Shown one piece after another: positions 1-5,928 of a stretch of DNA of 11,157 nt. Numbering within the stretch: the stretch's first letter is position 1; each line of letters starts with the position of its first letter. The stretch is taken from the NCBI GenBank assembly GCA_039024295.1, contig JBCDIQ010000180.1, positions 1 through 11,157 on the forward strand. The letters run 5' to 3'. The notes below the pieces were generated by a model. It saw nothing but the letters and a program-made list of their open reading frames with translations. It was not told where the DNA came from and did no database searches. This DNA is from JBCDIQ01 sp039024295. Lineage in GTDB: Bacteria > Bacteroidota > Bacteroidia > J057. The translations under genes and the position numbers were made by a program.

Positions 1-12
1 GGCAAAAATCTA

Positions 13-67
13 CCCCAAACAAAGCTGCCTCCCGCAACCCTTCGCCTCCCCCGCTGTTTGGGGAGGC
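13..67 (+). repeat. Two overlapping, mutually exclusive hairpins
   Basis: CCCCAAAC at 13-20 is a perfect complement of GTTTGGGG at 56-63, and GCCTCCCC at 44-51 is a perfect complement of GGGGAGGC at 60-67 (loop 52-59). The two stems share bases 60-63, so they cannot form together. A second GCCTCCC at 27-33 could also pair with 61-67. A T-rich stretch follows at 79-83, so this could be the terminator of a gene lying before the window, or an attenuator-like switch. The function is not shown by the sequence. Confidence 0.4.
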
Positions 68-141
68 CAACGCGCATATTTTTCTACGAAAATTTAGGCA
101 GGGACGGTTAACCAGTCATGCATCTCCTTGTCATCTCAACA

Positions 142-327
142 ACAGTAGCGCCCCAGCGGTATCTATACTCGAAGAGACAGGTTGGATGGAAAGACGTGAG
201 TCTGCTGACGAGTCAAACGCCCGTTTTTGTTACCTTGAATTACTATGTGGGTAAGCTAAAGAGACGTTAAATTCTGACTTTCAGTGATCTAAAAGGCATG
301 CTGGCAAGCTTGGCACAGTAGCGCCCC
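142..327 (+). repeat. 13-bp direct repeat pair ACAGTAGCGCCCC
   Basis: ACAGTAGCGCCCC occurs at 142-154 and again at 315-327, start to start 173 bp. A shorter CAGTAGC also lies at 382-388, directly before the ATG of the S41 peptidase gene. The second copy is followed by GCTAC (333-337), which can pair with GTAGC at 318-322. The meaning is unknown. It may be a regulator site or a remnant of a duplication. Confidence 0.4.
269..291 (+). repeat. Dispersed 23-bp motif, copy 1
   Basis: This 23-bp motif contains CTGACTTTCAGTGAT and matches the segment at 9925-9947 in 21 of 23 positions. The similarity stops abruptly on both sides. The core CTGAnnnTCAG is a short palindrome. Both copies are intergenic, one near each end of the window, which suggests a dispersed intergenic repeat or a shared protein-binding site. 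Confidence 0.45.
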
Positions 328-388
328 TTTCGGCTACAGAATTTGTCAGGATTCTACATAAATTCCGTAGCACAAAACGTTCAGTAGC

Positions 389-2095
389 ATGAGCAAAAAT
401 ACCATGAAGTCTACCTTGTTTCTGGGACTAGCAGTCCTTTTCTGCTGTTCAGCCAAAGCCGCTCCTGCTCTTTCTTCCGCCCAAATTGAAGCCTATACCA
501 GCATTGGGCGGGTGTGGGGCTTTCTCAAATACCATCATCCTACCGTGAGAAGTGGTGCCCTCAACTGGGATCGCACCTTAATGAAAGCTTTTGAGGAATA
601 CGAAGATTCCCCTCCTCCGCTCATGTGCCAACAGGTTATTTCCAAATTGCTGTCGGCAGCAGGTCCGGTCGATGAGTGTGATGTCTGTTTTGATCACCTT
701 GACAAGGAAGAAAAAGGCATCAGCATTGTCAACTGGCAATGGATGAAGCCGACTCCTTTTCTGACTGAGGCCCACGTCACCTCGCTACGCCGCATCCGGG
801 ATCAACGAGCGGTTCATGACAGTACGCAGCATGCCTATCTGCAGCAGTGGTACACCGTTTCCCGGCGCTTTGTCATGGATAGTGCCTACGAAGACCTCTC
901 TCTTTTCACTCCCCAGCAGCGCCTGCTTGCGTTGTACCATTATTGGAATGTGATCGTGTATTTTTTTCCATATCGTACGACAGCCAACCCCAACTGGGCA
1001 CAGGTGCTCCACGACTTTATTCCCCGCTTTTGGGAGGCGAAAGGTGAAAGGGCCTTTCAATATGCCATGTGGGAGCTGGCCAACCAGATCAACGATGGCC
1101 ACGGCGGAGGCGGATCACCCTACCTGTCTGCGCATGGTTATGGGAAATACTGGCTGCCCTTCTGGGCACGATTGAGTGCTGAGAGGCGGGTGTTCATCAC
1201 AGAGCTGCGCAACGATTCCCTGGGGCAAGCTGTTGGACTGAAGGTAGGCGATGAAATTCTCCAGGTAAATGGTCGAGGTATTCGGGAGCTTCTTGCTGAA
1301 AAGGGCTCTTACAAAGCTGCTTCTAATGCCACGACGAAGGACCTCTACTGCCTTTGGGCGATTCTACAAGATACCCTGCCTATGGCCACCTTAAAACTTA
1401 CGCGGGGCAGCGCAACTTTTGATCTGGTGGTGCCCAGATACTTGGCTGGCGACTTAAAAGCCAATCGGCATCCCAAATGGTATTGGGCCGATACCATGCG
1501 TACAGTACTGGTAGCTCGTGCGCACAACATGCGAAGTATCCAGGATGCGCGTGCGTTTTTGAAAAAATCAAAACGGGCAGAAGCAATTGTCATAGATTTC
1601 CGCATGGGCAGCATGGGGGATGAGGCAAGGTACCTCATGATTCAACGCATGCTTCCCAAAAACGAACCTATAAACATTACGGCCTTTCCTCTTTATGCAA
1701 TTCCAGGAAACTGGGAGAAACTTGTTACTCAATCTGTCTACGGCCGTCAGGCTAAGTCATGGCGGAACAAACCTTTGGTATTGCTGTCAGGTGAATACAA
1801 CATCAGTAAAGACGAATGGGCGATCATGTGTTTTCAAACTTCCTCCCAGGCTTACACCATTGGGCGTCCTACCGGAGGAGCGCTTTCCTACATGGCACAG
1901 ATTCAGATGCCGGGACAATTTAACGCTGCTTTCACCATGGGGTATATGGCTTATCCCGATGGCAGCCCCATTTTCGGCCCGGGTGTCAAGCTGGATGAGC
2001 GAGTGGAGCCTACAGCAGCACAACTGAGCCAAGGCCGTGACCCCGCTTTGGAACATGCCCTCCAGTACCTTAGTTCCCCAATCGAGCAACCATGA
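389..2095 (+). CDS. Secreted S41-family (C-terminal processing/tricorn-like) peptidase with PDZ domain
   Basis: This is a 568-residue predicted serine peptidase of family S41. Residues 1-25 form a signal peptide (hydrophobic core LFLGLAVLFCC, likely cut after SAKA), so the enzyme acts in the periplasm or outside the cell. A helical N-terminal region (30-260) carries the family signatures GRVWGFLKYHHP and YWNVIVYFFPY, and NDGHGG with His238. A PDZ domain follows at about 262-352 (AVGLKVGDEILQVNG at 281-295). The catalytic S41 core lies at about 365-555. Ser473 in NISKDEW fits the nucleophile with Glu476 in the usual SxxE pattern, and IGRPTGGA at 491-498 follows it. The lysine typical of CtpA-type enzymes is not evident 25 residues after the serine, so a tricorn-like catalytic arrangement using His238 is more likely (inference). 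Start choice is between 389 and the ATG at 404. Both keep the signal peptide. The substrate is unknown. The next gene is the same strand but 171 bp away, so an operon is uncertain. Confidence 0.88.
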   Translation: MSKNTMKSTLFLGLAVLFCCSAKAAPALSSAQIEAYTSIGRVWGFLKYHHPTVRSGALNWDRTLMKAFEEYEDSPPPLMCQQVISKLLSAAGPVDECDVCFDHLDKEEKGISIVNWQWMKPTPFLTEAHVTSLRRIRDQRAVHDSTQHAYLQQWYTVSRRFVMDSAYEDLSLFTPQQRLLALYHYWNVIVYFFPYRTTANPNWAQVLHDFIPRFWEAKGERAFQYAMWELANQINDGHGGGGSPYLSAHGYGKYWLPFWARLSAERRVFITELRNDSLGQAVGLKVGDEILQVNGRGIRELLAEKGSYKAASNATTKDLYCLWAILQDTLPMATLKLTRGSATFDLVVPRYLAGDLKANRHPKWYWADTMRTVLVARAHNMRSIQDARAFLKKSKRAEAIVIDFRMGSMGDEARYLMIQRMLPKNEPINITAFPLYAIPGNWEKLVTQSVYGRQAKSWRNKPLVLLSGEYNISKDEWAIMCFQTSSQAYTIGRPTGGALSYMAQIQMPGQFNAAFTMGYMAYPDGSPIFGPGVKLDERVEPTAAQLSQGRDPALEHALQYLSSPIEQP

Positions 2096-2207
2096 CCAGC
2101 CTGTAATCAATTGATTTACCCGCGATGGACACAAAAAGTCGCTTATTTCCCAACATCAAAAGTTGAAAGTTTGGGCGCGTATGATCTATTTTAGATGTGG
2201 TAAAAAG

Positions 2208-2215
2208 TAATTTTG
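2208..2215 (+). promoter_or_regulatory. Putative Bacteroidota -7 promoter element
   Basis: TAATTTTG matches the Bacteroidota sigma consensus TAnnTTTG in every fixed position. Transcription would start near 2220 and give a leader of about 45 bases before the ATG at 2267. A clean TTTG -33 box at the expected 19-20 bp spacing is not present (a T-rich TTTT lies at 2189-2192), so this is a partial match. It also overlaps the TTG at 2213, arguing against that codon as the start of the next gene. Confidence 0.42.
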
Positions 2216-2266
2216 AAGCCAATACCTCACAGGTTAGAAACAGCCTGCATGACAAATGAACCTCCC

Positions 2267-3526
2267 ATGAGAAATTACCTGCTTTTCATCTTGGTGTCTT
2301 TTTCCACTGGCCTTTGGGCGCAGTACCAGGGACCCATTGCTCCTATCAGCAGTGGATACGGTGCCAAGGGGCCAAACGCCGTAGAGGTGATAAACCTCCC
2401 CAATGACCGATTTCCACAAAAGGACATTTCCGTTTTTTATCCCCAAGGAACCACTTCGCCGGTTCCGACCATATTTTTTTCGCATGGATATGGAGGAAAT
2501 GATACTGTGCGGTACATTGAAACGCTTCGTCACCTGGCCTCAAGGGGGTATGTCGCTGTTTTTGTTCCCTACAGTACCATTGGCATTACCATCCCCGAAC
2601 GGTACTTGACGTTATTTGAGGGGTTTACCAAGGCTGCAAGAACCCTGCCCACCATCATTGACACCACACGGGTTGGGTTTTATGGCCATTCTTTTGGGGG
2701 CGGTGCCACTCCCCGGGTAGCCTATCGGGCATTTAGGGAAAACAATTGGGGCGTTAATGGGAAGTTCATCTTTTGCTCGGCTCCCTGGTATTCCTTTGAA
2801 TTGGGAACCACCAATTTGCCGAACTTCCCCACAGACTGCAACATGCTTACGGTATTGTATGATGATGATTTCACCAATGACCACAGAATGGGCATGGATA
2901 TTTTTAACAACATTGTCATAAACGACAGCATAAAAGACTGCCTGATGGTCTTTTCGGATACGATTTCGGGCTACCTGTATGAGGCAAATCACAACCTGCC
3001 GGGTGAAACGGGCAATGGAGAACTCGACGCGCTTGACTACTATGTTACATTCAGGCTGTTGGATGCCTTGTCAGATTATACCTTCACGGGAGACTTAGCC
3101 GCCAAAGAGGTTGCGTTGGGCAATGGCAGTGCTGCTCAAATTGACATGGGCGGCCAGCTTAGTCCGCTAAATTCCATCAAAGTGCCCTCTCCTGTTTATG
3201 CCCAGTCTTTGTATCAGTTTCAATGCAATGCCACTTTGAATGAGCGACAAGCATTTTGCCCAACTGCGTTAAGCATAGATCAACAGCTTGCCGATGAGCT
3301 AGATGTGCAGGTGTTTCCAAACCCTACCGATGGCACGTTGACCATTGCCACAAAAAATGATTTTCGAGAAATGGAGGTTGTGATCCATACCATGATGAGA
3401 CAAAAGATATTCACTCAGCACGACCCCAACACCCTCATCGACATCCGTAATTTGCCAGTGGGAACCTACACCATCCGCATAACCCTGGATGAGAGGATAT
3501 ATACCCAACGCATAGTGAAAGAATAA
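2267..3526 (+). CDS. Secreted alpha/beta hydrolase with T9SS C-terminal sorting domain
   Basis: From the chosen ATG the protein has 419 residues. Residues 1-18 (MRNYLLFILVSFSTGLWA, then Q) make a clean signal peptide. Upstream starts at 2249 (ATG) and 2213 (TTG) would bury it behind a polar extension and overlap the putative promoter. The alpha/beta hydrolase core spans about 25-300. It has an oxyanion-type SHGYGG, the nucleophile elbow GHSFGGG with Ser142, acid candidates in YDDDFTND (Asp199-Asp205), and His242 in EANHNLPG. The order Ser-Asp-His fits a lipase, PAF-acetylhydrolase or polyester-hydrolase-like esterase, but the substrate cannot be read off. The last ~75 residues carry VFPNPTDGTLTI and LPVGTYTIRI, which is the type A sorting domain of the type IX secretion system. 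The enzyme is therefore expected to be exported through the outer membrane and anchored at or released from the cell surface. It ends convergently with the ATPase-nuclease gene. Confidence 0.88.
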   Translation: MRNYLLFILVSFSTGLWAQYQGPIAPISSGYGAKGPNAVEVINLPNDRFPQKDISVFYPQGTTSPVPTIFFSHGYGGNDTVRYIETLRHLASRGYVAVFVPYSTIGITIPERYLTLFEGFTKAARTLPTIIDTTRVGFYGHSFGGGATPRVAYRAFRENNWGVNGKFIFCSAPWYSFELGTTNLPNFPTDCNMLTVLYDDDFTNDHRMGMDIFNNIVINDSIKDCLMVFSDTISGYLYEANHNLPGETGNGELDALDYYVTFRLLDALSDYTFTGDLAAKEVALGNGSAAQIDMGGQLSPLNSIKVPSPVYAQSLYQFQCNATLNERQAFCPTALSIDQQLADELDVQVFPNPTDGTLTIATKNDFREMEVVIHTMMRQKIFTQHDPNTLIDIRNLPVGTYTIRITLDERIYTQRIVKE

Positions 3527-3555
3527 ATCAGTTCCCATCAAGGAATAGGGCAGAT

Positions 3556-3593
3556 TTGCCTTGTAGGTGAATCATCGTTAAGGACAAAGGCAA
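3556..3593. terminator. Hairpin between convergent genes
   Basis: TTGCCTTGT at 3556-3564 pairs with ACAAAGGCAA at 3584-3593 with one bulged base and a 19-base loop. It lies between the stops of two genes that point at each other and could help end both transcripts. There is no T tract on either side, so a classical intrinsic terminator is not supported. Confidence 0.35.
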
Positions 3594-3631
3594 GTATGTT
3601 CTCAAACAAATCGCTCACGGTAGCCGGTAAA

Positions 3632-5062
3632 TTAGGCGTCAAACAAATCATCTAATGTCAATGCCTTATCAATCAGACCAATACTGTGTTTGTTTGGAAT
3701 CAGCGGAAAGGGGCTAATCAAATTGACAAACACTTGCTTGCGCGTTTTGGTCGTTTGCTGAAAGACTCCGAGTTTGGCTCTAAAGTTTACTGCGTACTCC
3801 TTGGAAATTTCAAATGGTGCATTATATAATTTGATTTCAAACAAATTGATCACTTGGTCATTGCGGTCGATCAACAAGTCAATTTGGGTGCCTTTTATGG
3901 TATCGGTTCCTTTCTGGTAAAAGGAATGTGTTTCTGCATATATACCGCCGATGCCCAGTGCTTTTTTAATTTCGGCAATGTGTTTGAGGCAAATCCCTTC
4001 AAAGGCGTATCCCGACCAGCTTTTGTAGGCTTGAGTTTGACTGAGTTGTTGCCATACCTCTGTCTCCAGGGTGTATTTCGGTTCGATAAATTTTAGGTAA
4101 AACGAGGAATATTCATCGGTCAGCCGGTAGATCAGGCCATTCTTTTTCTTGCCAAATGGATAGTATCGGCTGACAAAACCAGATTGTTCGAGTTCCTCAA
4201 GGATTCGCTTAATGCCACCCCCATCGGATAGCTTACTGCTTGTGATAATTTCATTTCGGGTAAGCCCCTGCCATTTGCCAGACAAAGCCCGAATGATGGC
4301 AACGTGACGTTCTGAATTGCGAAAGAGGGAAGCGTACAGCCTGGTAAACTCTTTTCGCAGTAACCCCGTCGGAGAAAAACAAATTCGGTTGATATTTTGA
4401 ACGGCTCCTTCCCCGGCTTTTACTTCTTTGAGGTAATGTGGAATGCCGCCCATGGCCATGTACAATTGGGTCGTCTGGTAGCGATTTAAATGAATGTTAT
4501 GTGAAGAAAGGTAAGCCTCCGTCTCTGCAAGTGTGAATGGATATAACTGAATCAGCTTGGTGATTCTATTGTGCAGTCCTCCTTTGTGATTAACCACTTT
4601 TTGAATCATCCAAGAAGCTGCCGATCCACAGATAACGACCACGATATTCTGATTGACAGCCCAACTGTTCCAGAAGAAGCTCAATCCCTGCAAAAATCCC
4701 GAACGGGTAGTGGCTAACCACGGCAACTCATCGAAAAATACCACTTGTTTTTCTTCTTCACCTTTGGTTTTTAAATGCTGAATGAGACGGATAAAAGCAT
4801 TAAACCAATCTTCAGGTACAGGCTCATTATGCCCGGTTGCCTCCGATAGCGCAAATGCAAAATTCCTGAGTTGCCCCTGACGTGGCATGTTTTGAATGCC
4901 TGTCATCTCAAATTCAATGTGTGCTCCCAAGACCGTTTTTATCAGGAACGTTTTTCCCACCCGTCGCCGACCAATCACTGCCACCATCTCTGCACCATCA
5001 GAAGCTAATGTCTCTTTTAACACAGCTTGCTCAGGCTTTCGGCCAATCAGTTTAACATACAT
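3632..5062 (-). CDS. Archaeal-type ATPase fused to a DUF234-like PD-(D/E)XK nuclease domain
   Basis: The protein has 476 residues from the ATG at 5062. The family opening LIGR is followed by Walker A GRRRVGKT (31-38), Walker B VVFFDELPW (Asp111, Glu112) and a sensor-like VVVICGSAASWM. This is the P-loop ATPase family that Pfam calls ATPase_2 (archaeal ATPase). A winged-helix segment follows (LTRNEIITSSKLSDGGGIKR, then LEELEQSGFVSRYYPFGKK). The C-terminal third carries FEGIC, QIDLLIDR (Asp395) and LFEIK (Glu409, Lys411). This is the D...ExK signature of PD-(D/E)XK nuclease folds seen in DUF234-type C-termini. The frame stays open to 5170, but those extra 36 codons only translate the repeats described below, and family proteins normally begin just before LIGR, so 5062 is preferred. 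The biological role of the family is poorly defined. Activity on DNA and a defence or mobile-element role are inference. It appears to be a single-gene transcript. Confidence 0.85.
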   Translation of the reverse strand: MYVKLIGRKPEQAVLKETLASDGAEMVAVIGRRRVGKTFLIKTVLGAHIEFEMTGIQNMPRQGQLRNFAFALSEATGHNEPVPEDWFNAFIRLIQHLKTKGEEEKQVVFFDELPWLATTRSGFLQGLSFFWNSWAVNQNIVVVICGSAASWMIQKVVNHKGGLHNRITKLIQLYPFTLAETEAYLSSHNIHLNRYQTTQLYMAMGGIPHYLKEVKAGEGAVQNINRICFSPTGLLRKEFTRLYASLFRNSERHVAIIRALSGKWQGLTRNEIITSSKLSDGGGIKRILEELEQSGFVSRYYPFGKKKNGLIYRLTDEYSSFYLKFIEPKYTLETEVWQQLSQTQAYKSWSGYAFEGICLKHIAEIKKALGIGGIYAETHSFYQKGTDTIKGTQIDLLIDRNDQVINLFEIKLYNAPFEISKEYAVNFRAKLGVFQQTTKTRKQVFVNLISPFPLIPNKHSIGLIDKALTLDDLFDA

Positions 5063-5072
5063 CACGACTAAT

Positions 5073-5138
5073 TTTCCGCCAATTAACGTATTTATTTGGC
5101 GGAAACCATACGATTGAGTCTTATTTCCGCCAAATAAA
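5073..5138 (-). repeat. Three copies of a 14-15 bp repeat at the ATPase-nuclease start
   Basis: Copy A is TTTCCGCCAATTAA at 5073-5086. Copy B at 5091-5105 is TTTATTTGGCGGAAA, the reverse complement of copy C, TTTCCGCCAAATAAA at 5124-5138. B and C form a perfect 15-bp inverted repeat with an 18-base spacer, and A against B is an inverted repeat with one mismatch and a 4-base spacer. The nearest copy ends 11 bases before the ATG at 5062. The placement suggests an operator, a hairpin in the leader RNA, or a recognition site for the encoded ATPase-nuclease itself. The last two are inference. Confidence 0.75.
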
Positions 5139-5170
5139 GCCCCTAAGCTGCGCTTTGTAAGGCTCCACAT

Positions 5171-5482
5171 TAAGAGAAGATATTTACGATTCTTCTAGCG
5201 GTAACCTATACTTGAAAATTAAGGAGACTCTGACAAATTCTGCGGGCGAAATAGTCGCTGTCATGTCGAGCTTGTCGAGAAATCTAATAAGCGACTGAAA
5301 ATCAATTTTTTATACCTTTTTGGATCCCTAAAACTTGATCAAAATGACACGCTGATTAAGAGAATTCGTGAAGATTGTCAAAGAACCAAATAAAGAAGGC
5401 GGCGAACACTGAACAACTTGAAAAAGTATAATGAGTAATGAGGTCAAGAGGTGTGAGAGTCTAATAAAAATATTTCATTATT
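5171..5482. other. Intergenic spacer between divergent genes
   Basis: This is an A/T-rich spacer of about 310 bases between the ATPase-nuclease (leftward) and the CcbP-family gene (rightward). It must hold the promoters of both, but no clear TAnnTTTG box is found before 5483. The only structure seen is the palindromic unit at 5253-5349. No gene is visible. Confidence 0.6.
5253..5349. repeat. Palindromic intergenic unit, possible dispersed repeat
   Basis: AGTCGCT at 5253-5259 pairs with AGCGACT at 5290-5296, enclosing a doubled GTCGAG (5265-5270 and 5274-5279). TGTCAT at 5259-5264 is mirrored by ATGACA at 5344-5349. The string GTCATGTCGAGCTTGTCGAG resembles the short dispersed GTCAT..TCGA..GAGAAATC palindromes I recall as abundant in intergenic DNA of Bacteroidota. 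Only one copy is present in this window, so the repeat status is from memory of such genomes and not shown here. Confidence 0.4.
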
Positions 5483-5833
5483 ATGAAAAATGCTGAATAC
5501 GATGATAAGCTGTACAGTGAAATACTGGTAGATTGTCACGATGAGGATGAACAGAACATGAGCTGGTATTACTATTGCCAAGACGAATTGGAGTTTCCAT
5601 TTGAAGCTAATATTGAGCTAAAGAAACGGAAGGGAGGAACAGTGGTGAAACAGGTCAATGTGCTGAATTTATCTACCGATGATAGTGATTTTGATAGAAG
5701 CTTTGACTTAAAGGTGGAAATTGAGCTGAATGAGTACGTGATAGGGGTCCCGATTTCACAATTAACTGACATAAAAGCAACTGAAGCTACAATTGAAACC
5801 ATAAACATTTGGAATTATTGGAATAAAAGGTGA
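5483..5833 (+). CDS. CcbP-family small acidic calcium-binding protein
   Basis: This 116-residue, strongly acidic cytosolic protein has no signal peptide or membrane segment. It matches the pattern of the Calci_bind_CcbP family (cyanobacterial CcbP): the acidic run VDCHDEDEQ (16-24), SWYYY (27-31) leading to LEFPF (36-40), the late GVPISQL (88-94), and a terminal NIWNYW (108-113) in place of the usual DWhYW. Anabaena CcbP binds Ca2+ and buffers it during heterocyst formation. In other bacteria the role of the family is largely unknown, so calcium binding here is inferred from similarity. The ATG at 5483 is the only sensible start. The cyclase gene starts 95 bp downstream on the same strand, so co-transcription is possible, but the two genes look different in base composition. 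Confidence 0.78.
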   Translation: MKNAEYDDKLYSEILVDCHDEDEQNMSWYYYCQDELEFPFEANIELKKRKGGTVVKQVNVLNLSTDDSDFDRSFDLKVEIELNEYVIGVPISQLTDIKATEATIETINIWNYWNKR

Positions 5834-5928
5834 GTTATAGGCTAAGGTTAATCATAAATGGATACGGTCCCAGGCAGTTTCAGCTCCCCCCACTTTGTCG
5901 AAACAAGCGGAATCTGTAATTTACTTCT

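Larger units (their letters stand above)
1..388. other. Gene-free leader upstream of the S41 peptidase
   Basis: No convincing gene is visible in this stretch. Frame 1 on the + strand stays open from base 1 to a TAA at 109-111 (36 codons), but its reading is proline- and arginine-rich and is explained by the GC-rich hairpin region at 13-67, so I do not call it a gene end. The stretch holds two competing hairpins, a 13-bp direct repeat (142-154 and 315-327) and one copy of a 23-bp motif found again at 9925-9947. No good TAnnTTTG promoter element is placed for the downstream gene. Confidence 0.6.

Noticed and set aside
1..111. Open frame 1 as the end of an upstream gene
   Set aside because: Only 36 codons, low-complexity Pro/Arg/Leu content generated by the GC-rich hairpins, and no recognisable protein pattern.
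785..1102. 105-codon - strand frame inside the S41 peptidase gene
   Set aside because: It is antisense to a well-supported coding region and has no recognisable motif. The same applies to the other antisense frames in the peptidase, hydrolase, cyclase and Fic genes.
2213..2266. Earlier starts (TTG 2213, ATG 2249) for the T9SS hydrolase
   Set aside because: They add a polar, proline-rich stretch ahead of a clean signal peptide and 2213 overlaps the promoter-like TAATTTTG.
5073..5138. CRISPR-like array
   Set aside because: The copies are in mixed orientation, only 14-15 bp long, with unequal spacers of 4 and 18 bases.
5063..5170. N-terminal extension of the ATPase to an ATG at 5170
   Set aside because: The 36 extra codons translate the repeat triplet and its spacers, and family members begin just before the LIGR motif, which the ATG at 5062 provides.
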